The notes: generated by a model not told the origin, from the letters alone. 5,955 nt of DNA from Lachnospiraceae bacterium (GCA_009774615.1 VSOC01000187.1:1-5955); one strand, 5' to 3'; shown: positions 1 through 5,886, counted from the stretch's first letter. Made by a program: numbers and translations.

Positions 1-946
1 AATCAATAATAAACTTTAATAATAACGGATGGAGCTTTACATTTAACTCATCTACAAAAATTAATCCATTCGATAAAATAGCTGCTTGTGTATAGATAAA
101 CAACAGAATACTTTTGATTGTGCCTTCAGATTCACTATATAAATTTAAGCAGTAAGCCTTACCATCTTTACCTTCATGTATGGTTATAAATTGCAGATTT
201 TTACCATTTTCTTCATAATAAATATCCTTAATTCCTGTATCAATGGCACAAAGAAATTCAACAAGTTTTTCTTTATTATTATCAATCGTCCGCGGCAGAA
301 GAGATTCAAGAATACTAGTATCTTCGCAAAAATTCGTTGGAACAACCATAGTATTTATAATTTCCATATAAACTTCATGAAATACATTTGTTTTTAATTT
401 CAATTTTTTAAAAAAAGATAAGACCAATGTTTCTGCTGGAATCTGTTCTTTATAAATCTCACACTCTTTTCGCACTGCTGCTCCAAATTCCACAACATCT
501 GTTGTACGTTCAAAAATAATGGAAGTTCTTTTGGTTTGTAAATTTTTTCGGTAAAGCCATTCCTGATCAATACATTCTGCATTATAAGAAAATCCATAGG
601 TATATTCAAAATCGTCCATAATTTCAATAATCTGAAATTCTGAATTTTCAAGACTATCTTCAAACAAAAAAGGAACATAATATTCTTTAATGGCTGTACA
701 CTCCTCATTATCCGTATTATTTAACGATTCCATAATAATCCTTTTAAAATACATCATTGCCAAATATAAATTGGATTTTCCACTTGCATTAGCGCCATAA
801 ATCGCTGCAACCCTCAAAAATTTCTCTTTTCCGCCATAATCAATCAAATTGCACTCATGTTCTTTGTATGCAGGAATTGCGGTTATATCTAATATGGTTT
901 CCTCTTTAAATGACAATACATTTTTCAGCTTAAACTGCACTAACAT
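1..946 (-). CDS. AAA15-family (COG1106-like) ATP-binding protein, 3' end missing
   Basis: The minus-strand frame stays open from the ATG at 946 to the window edge: 315 codons, no stop, so the C-terminus is missing. Seen: a start MLVQFKLKNVLSFKEE, typical of AAA15/AAA_21 ATPases; Walker A GANASGKS at residues 51-58 (K57, S58); a degenerate ABC-type signature SESEGT near 271-276; and a Walker B LIFVDEL at 295-301 (D299, E300) followed by the LHP motif (305-307) usual in this family. No membrane segment or signal peptide, so it is probably cytoplasmic. The start is fixed by AAGGAGG at 956-962, 9 nt upstream. Family members are SMC/ABC-like ATPases of about 400 residues or more, often found in phage-defence loci, for example AbiL-like pairs with RloB-domain proteins. 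A defence role here is inference. Sampled G+C is about 23-33%, well below guaB, suggesting acquired DNA. Confidence 0.85.
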   Translation of the reverse strand, partial: MLVQFKLKNVLSFKEETILDITAIPAYKEHECNLIDYGGKEKFLRVAAIYGANASGKSNLYLAMMYFKRIIMESLNNTDNEECTAIKEYYVPFLFEDSLENSEFQIIEIMDDFEYTYGFSYNAECIDQEWLYRKNLQTKRTSIIFERTTDVVEFGAAVRKECEIYKEQIPAETLVLSFFKKLKLKTNVFHEVYMEIINTMVVPTNFCEDTSILESLLPRTIDNNKEKLVEFLCAIDTGIKDIYYEENGKNLQFITIHEGKDGKAYCLNLYSESEGTIKSILLFIYTQAAILSNGLIFVDELNVKLHPLLLKFIID

Positions 947-971
947 TACAAACCACCTCCTTATTTTATAT

Positions 972-1000
972 AATATACTATTTTAAGATATTTATGTCAA
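972..1000 (-). promoter_or_regulatory. Sigma-A-type promoter of the AAA15 ATPase gene
   Basis: On the minus strand a perfect -35 TTGACA (995-1000) is followed, after exactly 17 nt, by TATATT (972-977), one base from the -10 consensus. The -10 ends 25 nt before the ATG at 946, giving a short leader of about 20 nt that carries the ribosome binding site. The gene is therefore probably transcribed independently of guaB, whose terminator lies just upstream at 1093-1147. Confidence 0.8.
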
Positions 1001-1005
1001 GTTTT

Positions 1006-1020
1006 TGTGACTTTTTCACA
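1006..1020. promoter_or_regulatory. Small inverted repeat next to the ATPase promoter (possible operator)
   Basis: TGTGA (1006-1010) and TCACA (1016-1020) form a perfect 5-bp inverted repeat around a 5-nt centre. It lies 5 bp upstream of the -35 box, centred about 48 bp before the expected transcript start. Two more GTGAAA words on the minus strand (1044-1049 and 1053-1058) lie farther upstream. The position would suit an activator or repressor site, but the arms are short and the DNA is AT-rich, so chance is quite possible. Confidence 0.25.
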
Positions 1021-1092
1021 TTTTTGTTTTTATTATTTTTATTTTTCACGTATTTCACAACATAATTTTAAAAATATATTGATTGGTCAAAA

Positions 1093-1147
1093 AAGCACTT
1101 CTTCTGCCATCCATTTTACCACGTCTTTTCACGGCAGAGAAGTGCTT
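1093..1147 (-). terminator. Intrinsic terminator of guaB, possibly bidirectional
   Basis: Arms at 1133-1147 and 1093-1108 pair over 15 bp (AAGCACTTCT plus CTGCC) with a single one-base bulge, around a loop of 24 nt. Read in the guaB direction the stem runs straight into six T residues (1089-1094 region); read on the plus strand it is followed by AATTTTTT. It starts 64 nt after the guaB stop codon and separates guaB from the ATPase promoter. Confidence 0.85.
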
Positions 1148-1211
1148 AATTTTTTATGCTAACTTTTCATTTCAGTTTTTCACGTTCTGATAGTTAATTT
1201 CGTTCATCCAT

Positions 1212-2666
1212 CTATGCATCAACACTGTAGTTCGGTGCTTCCTTTGTGATATGGATATCGTGCGGGTGGCTTTCTTTCAGGGAGGCGGCGGAAATCTTTA
1301 CAAATCTCCCGGTTTCCTGCAGTGTGGGAATATTCGCTGCCCCGCAGTAGCCCATCCCGGCACGCAGACCGCCGAGAAGCTGGAATACGGTATCTTCCAC
1401 CATGCCCTTGTAGGCAACGCGGCCTTCCACGCCCTCGGGAACCAGTTTCTTTGCATCGGACTGGAAATAGCGGTCTTTGCTTCCGTTTTCCATCGCCGCG
1501 ATAGAACCCATGCCGCGGTATACCTTATATTTTCTTCCCTGGTAGAGTTCAAAAGTTCCCGGGCTTTCGTCACAGCCGGCAAACAGGCTTCCCATCATGC
1601 AGACGCTTCCGCCTGCGGCGATTGCCTTAGTAATATCACCGGAGAATTTAATACCGCCGTCGGCAATAATCGGAACCCCGTACTCCTTGGCCACGGCATA
1701 GCAGTCCATAATCGCCGAAATCTGCGGAACGCCGATACCGGCAACCACGCGGGTCGTGCAGATAGAACCCGGGCCGATACCTACCTTTACGGCGTCGGTT
1801 CCGGCTTCGATTAACGCCCTGGTCGCCTCTCCCGTCGCTACGTTTCCGGCAATAACCTGTACTTCGGGATAAGTTTCTTTAATCATTTTTACGCAGCGGA
1901 TAACATTTGCCGAATGACCATGTGCGGAGTCAAGGGCAATAATATCTACCTTGGCTTTTACCAGGGCTTCCACGCGCTCTAAGACATTGGCAGTAATCCC
2001 TATCGCAGCGCCGCAGAGCAGCCTTCCCTGTCCGTCCTTGGCGGACAGCGGATACTTAATCTGCTTTTCGATATCTTTAATGGTAATCAGACCCTTTAAG
2101 TTAAAGTCCGCATCAACGATGGGAAGCTTTTCTACGCGGGCTTTTGCTAAAATCTGCTTGGCTTCCAGCATGGTAATGCCTTCTCTGGCGGTTACAAGAT
2201 TTTCGGAGGTCATGCACTCTTTGATTTTGCGGGAAAAATCTTCTTCAAATTTCAGGTCACGGTTCGTAATAATTCCCACAAGCTTCTTTCCCTCGGTTAC
2301 AGGCACGCCGGAAATGCGGAACTTTGCCATCAGTTCGTCGGCGTCCTTTAAGGTGTGCTCGGGAGATAGGGAGAATGGGTCGGTAATCACGCCGTTTTCG
2401 GAACGTTTTACCTTGTCCACTTCCTCGGCCTGTGTTTCGATGGACATATTTTTATGGATAATTCCGATTCCTCCCTGCCTTGCCATGGCAATCGCCATAC
2501 GGTGTTCGGTTACGGTGTCCATGCCGGCACTCATTAGCGGGATGTTCAGCTTGATTTTTTTGGTCAGATGTGTGGTTAAATCCACCTGGTTGGGAATTAC
2601 CTCAGAATAAGACGGGACTAAGAGCACATCATCGAATGTAATGCCTTCCCCTATAATCGTACCCAT
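1212..2666 (-). CDS. guaB: Inosine-5'-monophosphate dehydrogenase (GuaB)
   Basis: Cytoplasmic IMP dehydrogenase: oxidises IMP to XMP with NAD+, the committed step of GMP synthesis; normally a tetramer. At 484 aa it has the full bacterial length. Seen: N-terminal barrel start GITFDDVLLVPSYSEV (8-23); two CBS repeats inserted in the barrel (about 95-205, with GVPVTEGKKLVGIITNRDL and LPIVDADFNLKGLITIKDI); LDSAHGH (245-251); catalytic loop GPGSICTTR with the nucleophile C303; IADGGI (334-339, D336); the YRGMGS segment (383-388); the flap Arg-Tyr pair R399-Y400; and a C-terminal tail EAPNYSVDA. All catalytic residues I would look for are present. The start is supported by GAGAGG at 2675-2680, 8 nt upstream. 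The stop is TAG. It has its own promoter (2810-2838) and terminator (1093-1147), so it is probably monocistronic. Its sampled G+C (52-65%) contrasts sharply with the ATPase gene beyond it. Confidence 0.98.
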   Translation of the reverse strand: MGTIIGEGITFDDVLLVPSYSEVIPNQVDLTTHLTKKIKLNIPLMSAGMDTVTEHRMAIAMARQGGIGIIHKNMSIETQAEEVDKVKRSENGVITDPFSLSPEHTLKDADELMAKFRISGVPVTEGKKLVGIITNRDLKFEEDFSRKIKECMTSENLVTAREGITMLEAKQILAKARVEKLPIVDADFNLKGLITIKDIEKQIKYPLSAKDGQGRLLCGAAIGITANVLERVEALVKAKVDIIALDSAHGHSANVIRCVKMIKETYPEVQVIAGNVATGEATRALIEAGTDAVKVGIGPGSICTTRVVAGIGVPQISAIMDCYAVAKEYGVPIIADGGIKFSGDITKAIAAGGSVCMMGSLFAGCDESPGTFELYQGRKYKVYRGMGSIAAMENGSKDRYFQSDAKKLVPEGVEGRVAYKGMVEDTVFQLLGGLRAGMGYCGAANIPTLQETGRFVKISAASLKESHPHDIHITKEAPNYSVDA

Positions 2667-2803
2667 GTTGTTTTCCTCTCTTTCTTTTTTAATTTCTTTT
2701 GATTGTTGTGATTCTTTTGCTTTTTGGGAACTTGTTTTTGCATAGATGGTTTGTGATTTTGTCCAATATTATCGTGCTGTTTTTGTTCGTTTCTGCTTAT
2801 TAG
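2667..2803 (-). other. Leader of guaB, A-rich towards the gene, without recognised riboswitch
   Basis: The predicted transcript start is near 2803, leaving about 135 nt before the guaB ATG. On the minus strand the last 75 nt or so are made of A-rich, T-poor words (AAAAACAAG, CAAAAG, AAAAAAG) ending in GAGAGGAAAACAACATG. I see no purine-riboswitch core, no terminator hairpin and no upstream small ORF with a good ribosome binding site. An unstructured leader would favour ribosome loading or mRNA stability; that is inference. Confidence 0.5.
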
Positions 2804-2809
2804 TAGCTA

Positions 2810-2838
2810 ATTCTAACAAACTTTTAAGTGCTTGTCAA
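2810..2838 (-). promoter_or_regulatory. Sigma-A-type promoter of guaB
   Basis: On the minus strand TTGACA (2833-2838) matches the -35 consensus perfectly and is followed after 17 nt by TAGAAT (2810-2815), one base from the -10 consensus. AT-rich DNA lies immediately upstream. Spacing and match are as good as for the groES promoter, so guaB need not depend on read-through from the genes to its right. Confidence 0.8.
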
Positions 2839-2930
2839 ATATTTGTGCGTGATGATTTATTCATTTTACTTATAAGGGAAAAGGAAATCGGCTAATATAT
2901 CGATGTTTTTTGTGGAGATGGGGATAAAGT

Positions 2931-2950
2931 TAAGTTAAGGTAAGTTAAGG
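2931..2950. repeat. Two tandem copies of a 10-bp word upstream of guaB
   Basis: TAAGTTAAGG occurs twice in exact head-to-tail order (2931-2940 and 2941-2950), preceded by a partial copy (AAAGT at 2926-2930). It lies about 95-115 bp upstream of the guaB -35 box and 16 bp from the hairpin at 2966-3002. The copies are one helical turn apart, as for a tandem protein-binding site, but a simple slippage duplication is equally possible. The rest of the 2839-2965 stretch shows nothing I can name. Confidence 0.5.
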
Positions 2951-2965
2951 GGGATAGGAAGCATT

Positions 2966-3002
2966 AAGCCAGGATGTATTTTTTAGGGATACATTCTGGC
3001 TT
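2966..3002 (-). terminator. Hairpin after the 165-aa membrane protein gene, probable weak terminator
   Basis: Arms at 2989-3002 and 2966-2979 (AAGCCAG, one mismatch, TGTAT) pair over 13 of 14 positions with a 9-nt loop, starting 33 nt after the stop codon at 3036. In the direction of the gene the stem is followed by only TTAATGC, so the U-tract is poor; on the plus strand the following DNA is T-rich (TTGATTTTGATTT). It may act as a leaky or bidirectional terminator, or protect the 3' end of the mRNA. Confidence 0.55.
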
Positions 3003-3035
3003 GATTTTGATTTGCTTTTAGAGAGGAGTAATCGC

Positions 3036-3533
3036 CTATAGCACAACTTTTGATGGGGAGGTGTTGCGGTAGGCCTGGATGAGTTTATCGTTGGGTTCCA
3101 GCAAAAGTTTGATGTGCTGGGGGCCTTTTTTGTAGATAAATGTGTAAAGCTTTCTTCCTTTTTCTCCTGAGGAGCAGTCAATAAGCTTGCTGTCTTTGGT
3201 TTCGTAGTCTTTTAATACGAAGGAATCGGAGGGGGCAACGATAAGAAGGTCCTCTTTTGCACACTCGATAACCTTTTTTCTCCGGGCTTTTCCAAGGATT
3301 TTATCGATAGACAGGGTACCGTCTACAAAGAGATATTCGTATTCGATACTCAGGGTCTGGAAAAGGAAGAAGGTTCCTATACCTGCAGCAACTAAAAGCA
3401 GGATTCCCCATACCTGCGTGAGTGCCATCAGAAGAGAGAAAATACAGAGTATTCCCATAACAATGCGAACGGGCCATGCATAGGCGGGTTCTTTTCGCTT
3501 CACTAACCATTCTACATAAGTGTCCTGATTCAT
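3036..3533 (-). CDS. Small two-helix membrane protein of unknown function (DUF6106-like)
   Basis: 165 aa, function unknown. Seen: a short cytoplasm-type start MNQDTYVEWLVKRKEP; two hydrophobic segments, about 22-39 (VRIVMGILCIFSLLMALT) and 42-60, separated by only two or three residues, so probably a helical hairpin in the membrane; then a soluble, charged tail of about 100 residues rich in beta-type segments (YEYLFVDGTLSIDKI, LLIVAPSDSFVLKDY, YTFIYKKGPQHIKLLLEPN) with no catalytic motif. The start TYVEWLVKRK and overall build resemble DUF6106-type proteins of Lachnospiraceae; this is from memory and unverified. The start is supported by GAAAGGA at 3543-3549, 9 nt upstream. No clear promoter is visible between it and the groEL terminator, so read-through or a non-consensus promoter is likely. 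The overlapping frame at 2945-3181 is a shadow. Confidence 0.85.
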   Translation of the reverse strand: MNQDTYVEWLVKRKEPAYAWPVRIVMGILCIFSLLMALTQVWGILLLVAAGIGTFFLFQTLSIEYEYLFVDGTLSIDKILGKARRKKVIECAKEDLLIVAPSDSFVLKDYETKDSKLIDCSSGEKGRKLYTFIYKKGPQHIKLLLEPNDKLIQAYRNTSPSKVVL

Positions 3534-3565
3534 TTGTGTGATTCCTTTCGGTTTTTTTGGTGGTT

Positions 3566-3713
3566 TTGCTCGTCTGATGAACGGAAGCAGAGTTTGACTC
3601 GTGCAGGCAGGATCTGTAACTGCCTCTTTCTACGGCACAGAGTCAGAACACTTCGTGTACTTTTGCAACAGTAGTTCGAATCCGCTTCGCTTCTTCCCAC
3701 TACCGTTGCTCGT
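3566..3713. repeat. Repeat-rich, foldable intergenic block downstream of groEL
   Basis: No gene is visible. The block contains: AGGCAG/CTGCCT (3605-3610 and 3620-3625) nested inside TGACTCGTGC and GCAC-A-GAGTCA (3595-3604 and 3635-3645, one bulge plus an internal loop); a small ACAC-TTC-GTGT hairpin (3648-3658); and GCAACAGTAGT/ACTACCGTTGC (3665-3675 and 3699-3709, one mismatch that is a G-U pair in minus-strand RNA). The word TTGCTCGT bounds it as a direct repeat (3566-3573 and 3706-3713). G+C over 3571-3710 is 50% (70/140), well above the other spacers. It could be a short interspersed repeat, a structured RNA, or a decayed gene. Confidence 0.45.
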
Positions 3714-3723
3714 TATATAAATA

Positions 3724-3766
3724 AAAGCAAAACCCGGCTCATGCAAGCATGGCCAGGTTTTGCTTT
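3724..3766 (-). terminator. Strong intrinsic terminator of groESL
   Basis: The arms AAAGCAAAACC/GGTTTTGCTTT (3724-3734 and 3756-3766) pair perfectly over 11 bp. In the minus-strand RNA the stem extends through a U-G pair and GGC/GCC to 15 bp, around a loop of 13 nt. The stem begins 23 nt after the groEL stop and is followed by TTTATTTATAT. On the plus strand there is no T-tract, so it acts for groEL only. Confidence 0.9.
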
Positions 3767-3789
3767 CATTTATCTGACTCTGCTTTCGC

Positions 3790-5412
3790 TTACATCATTC
3801 CTCCCATCCCTGCTCCGGCGGGCATGGCGGGGGTTTCTTCTTTAATATTAGCAACAACAGATTCAGTTGTCAATAAGGTAGAGGCAACGCTGGTTGCATT
3901 CTGCAGAGCGCTTCTGGTTACTTTTGCAGGGTCAAGGATGCCTGCTTTAATCATATCCACATACTCTTCTTTGTATGCATCAAAACCTGTTCCTACCTCA
4001 GACTCTTTTACTTTGTTAATGATAACAGAACCTTCCAGTCCTGCATTGGCTACGATGTGGTACAGCGGAGATTCCAGAGCTTTTAAGATAATCTTTGCGC
4101 CGGTCTTTTCATCGCCTTCTAATTCTTTAACAATATCTTTAATCTTCACTGCCGCATGAACGTAAGCGGAACCGCCGCCGGCGATAATGCCTTCTTCTAC
4201 GGCTGCCTTGGTTGCTGCCAGAGCATCCTCCATGCGCAGTTTTGCTTCTTTCATCTCGGTTTCGGTTGCAGCACCTACGCGGATTACAGCTACACCGCCA
4301 GCCAGCTTCGCCAGTCTTTCCTGAAGCTTTTCTTTATCAAACTCAGAAGTGGTTTCGTCAATCTGTGCACGGATCTGGGAAACTCTTGCACTGATTTCAT
4401 CCTTCTCGCCGTAACCGTCTACGATAATCGTGTTTTCCTTCTGAACTTTTACGGATTTTGCACGGCCTAACTGGCTCATATCGATATCTTTCAGATCCAG
4501 ACCAAGTTCTTCGGAGATTACCTGTCCTCCGGTTAAGATAGAAATATCTTTTAACATCTCTTTTCTTCTGTCGCCGTAGCCCGGTGCCTTAACGGCTACA
4601 ACATTAAAGGTTCCTCTTAATTTATTGACAATTAAGGTGGTCAGGGCCTCGCCTTCAACATCCTCGGCAATAATCAGAAGCTTTGCGCCGGTCTTAACAA
4701 TCTGCTCTAACAGAGGAAGGATATCCTGGATATTGGAAATCTTCTTGTCGGTAATTAAGATGTACGGATCATCTAAAACAGCTTCCATCTTATCCATATC
4801 AGTTGCCATATAAGCGGATACATAGCCGCGGTCAAACTGCATACCTTCTACTAAATCCAGCTCGGTTTTCATGGTTTTGGACTCTTCGATGGTGATAACG
4901 CCGTCCTTGGAAACTTTTTCCATCGCATCGGCTACCATCTCGCCTACAGCATCGTCGGAAGCGGAAATTGCTGCTACTCTTGCAATCTGTGCCTTGCCCT
5001 CGATTGGCTTGGACATTTCCTTAATGCACTCTACGGCAGCTTCGGTTGCCTTCTTCATACCCTTTCTCAGAACGATGGGGTTTGCACCGGCAGCTAAGTT
5101 CTTCATTCCTTCATTAATCATCGCCTGGGCCAGAACCGTTGCGGTGGTGGTTCCGTCGCCGGCTACGTCGTTGGTCTTTGTGGCAACTTCCTTAACCAGC
5201 TGTGCGCCCATGTTTTCAAAGGCATCCTCCAACTCGATTTCCTTGGCAATGGTAACGCCGTCATTGGTAATCAGCGGAGCGCCAAAGGACTTATCCAAAA
5301 CAACATTGCGTCCCTTCGGTCCTAAAGTAACTCTTACGGTATTGGCCAACTGGTTTACGCCGCTCTCTAATGCTTTTCTGGCATCAACGCCATATTTAAT
5401 TTCTTTTGCCAT
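3790..5412 (-). CDS. groEL: 60-kDa chaperonin GroEL
   Basis: Cytoplasmic group I chaperonin: a double seven-membered ring that, with the GroES cap and ATP, encloses and refolds unfolded proteins. The 540 aa are the family's normal length. Seen: the start MAKEIKYGVDARKALESGVN; nucleotide-binding motifs GPKGRNV (31-37) and DGTTT (86-90); the apical domain roughly 190-375; AATETEMKEAKLRMEDAL (381-398) with the ATP-hydrolysis aspartate D396 (equivalent to E. coli D398); AGGGSAY (411-417); and the flexible tail PAGAGMGGMM, a short GGM-type C-terminus. No key residue is missing. The start is supported by GGAGG at 5423-5427, 10 nt upstream. It is second in the operon after groES and ends 23 nt before a strong terminator. 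Control is expected at the groES promoter through HrcA/CIRCE. Plus-strand frames over it are antisense shadows. Confidence 0.99.
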   Translation of the reverse strand: MAKEIKYGVDARKALESGVNQLANTVRVTLGPKGRNVVLDKSFGAPLITNDGVTIAKEIELEDAFENMGAQLVKEVATKTNDVAGDGTTTATVLAQAMINEGMKNLAAGANPIVLRKGMKKATEAAVECIKEMSKPIEGKAQIARVAAISASDDAVGEMVADAMEKVSKDGVITIEESKTMKTELDLVEGMQFDRGYVSAYMATDMDKMEAVLDDPYILITDKKISNIQDILPLLEQIVKTGAKLLIIAEDVEGEALTTLIVNKLRGTFNVVAVKAPGYGDRRKEMLKDISILTGGQVISEELGLDLKDIDMSQLGRAKSVKVQKENTIIVDGYGEKDEISARVSQIRAQIDETTSEFDKEKLQERLAKLAGGVAVIRVGAATETEMKEAKLRMEDALAATKAAVEEGIIAGGGSAYVHAAVKIKDIVKELEGDEKTGAKIILKALESPLYHIVANAGLEGSVIINKVKESEVGTGFDAYKEEYVDMIKAGILDPAKVTRSALQNATSVASTLLTTESVVANIKEETPAMPAGAGMGGMM

Positions 5413-5533
5413 GATTCATCAACCTCCAGATTTTTTAACATTCACTTTAAACAATTCCTATACATTTACTGTATCACATCATATTTTTATGCAGGGCTCT
5501 TCTTGTTTCTTTTCTCACCATTTATCCAAATGT
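5413..5533 (-). other. groES-groEL intercistronic spacer
   Basis: 121 bp of AT-rich DNA between the groES stop and the groEL start. It holds the groEL ribosome binding site and two weak hairpins: CATTT-ATCC-AAATG (5519-5532), directly after groES, and ATACA-TTTAC-TGTAT (5460-5474). Neither is followed by a T-tract, so they are not terminators. I see no convincing internal promoter. They could tune groEL translation or be mRNA processing sites, which is speculation. Confidence 0.4.
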
Positions 5534-5818
5534 TTAAGCAATTACTGCTAAAATATCGCTCTGCTTAACGATAACGTACTTCTCCTCGTCAACCTCCACA
5601 TCGGTTCCGGCGTACTTGGAATAGATAACCTTATCGCCTTCCTTTACCTGCATCGTGATTTCCTTGCCGTCAACCACACCGCCGGGGCCTACAGCGATAA
5701 CCTCTGCCTGCTGCGGCTTCTCCTTCGCCTGACCCGGTAAAACAATGCCTGATTTTGTGGTTTCTTCTGCAATTAACTGCTTTAACACAACTTTGTCAAA
5801 TAAAGGTACTAACTTCAT
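5534..5818 (-). CDS. groES: 10-kDa co-chaperonin GroES
   Basis: Heptameric lid of the GroEL folding chamber, cytoplasmic. 94 aa, the standard length. Seen: the start MKLVPLFDKVVLKQ; the mobile loop about 16-33 (IAEETTKSGIVLPGQAKE) with the GroEL-binding hydrophobic tripeptide I25-V26-L27; the roof-loop region with VGPGG (43-47); and the C-terminal strand VKQSDILAVIA. I chose the ATG at 5818 over upstream in-frame starts at 5824 and 5863: AGGAGG (5826-5831) lies 7 nt before 5818 but only 1 nt before 5824, and the extra residues from 5863 (KKQNEKRLNTGG) have no counterpart in the family. First gene of the operon, about 60 nt after the predicted transcript start. Confidence 0.98.
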   Translation of the reverse strand: MKLVPLFDKVVLKQLIAEETTKSGIVLPGQAKEKPQQAEVIAVGPGGVVDGKEITMQVKEGDKVIYSKYAGTDVEVDEEKYVIVKQSDILAVIA

Positions 5819-5825
5819 GTTCATT

Positions 5826-5831
5826 CCTCCT
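5826..5831 (-). promoter_or_regulatory. groES ribosome binding site, decides the start codon
   Basis: A perfect AGGAGG on the minus strand, 7 nt from the ATG at 5818. The spacing excludes the in-frame ATG at 5824 and the upstream ATG at 5863, and gives the family-typical N-terminus MKLVPLFD. Confidence 0.9.
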
Positions 5832-5886
5832 GTATTTAATCTTTTTTCATTCTGCTTTTTCATGCCTTTCGTTTACTACATGATAA

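Noticed and set aside
404..416. Homopolymer run (seven T then six A on the minus strand) as a possible frameshift or phase-variation site in the ATPase gene
   Set aside because: The frame reads straight through it (codons for SFFKKL) and stays open to the window edge, so nothing indicates a shift. Slippage cannot be judged from one sequence.
400..708. Minus-strand open frame of 102 aa inside the ATPase gene
   Set aside because: It overlaps, in another frame, the continuous 315-codon ATPase frame that carries Walker A and B motifs. It has no ribosome binding site and no recognisable domain.
1044..1060. TTGTGAAA-like sequence upstream of the ATPase promoter as a Rex (redox) operator
   Set aside because: The second half runs in the same direction (GTGAAA) instead of inverted, so the palindrome required for Rex is absent.
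1951..2610. Plus-strand open frame of 219 aa opposite guaB, and similar ones at 1251-1814 and 4871-5551
   Set aside because: They lie fully antisense to clear guaB and groEL-groES coding sequence, have no ribosome binding site and read as low-complexity serine- and alanine-rich shadows.
2782..2793. GAAACGAACAAA on the minus strand, resembling a PurR box half-site near the guaB transcript start
   Set aside because: Against the Bacillus PurBox it has about three mismatches and no second half-site is visible, so it does not stand above chance.
2945..3181. Minus-strand open frame of 78 aa overlapping the end of the membrane protein gene
   Set aside because: It is out of frame with the better-supported 165-aa gene, is serine/lysine/proline-rich without domain features, and would read through the hairpin at 2966-3002.
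5534..5863. 109-aa version of GroES starting at 5863
   Set aside because: The AGGAGG lies inside this extension, 7 nt before the ATG at 5818, and the extra N-terminal residues do not fit the GroES family.
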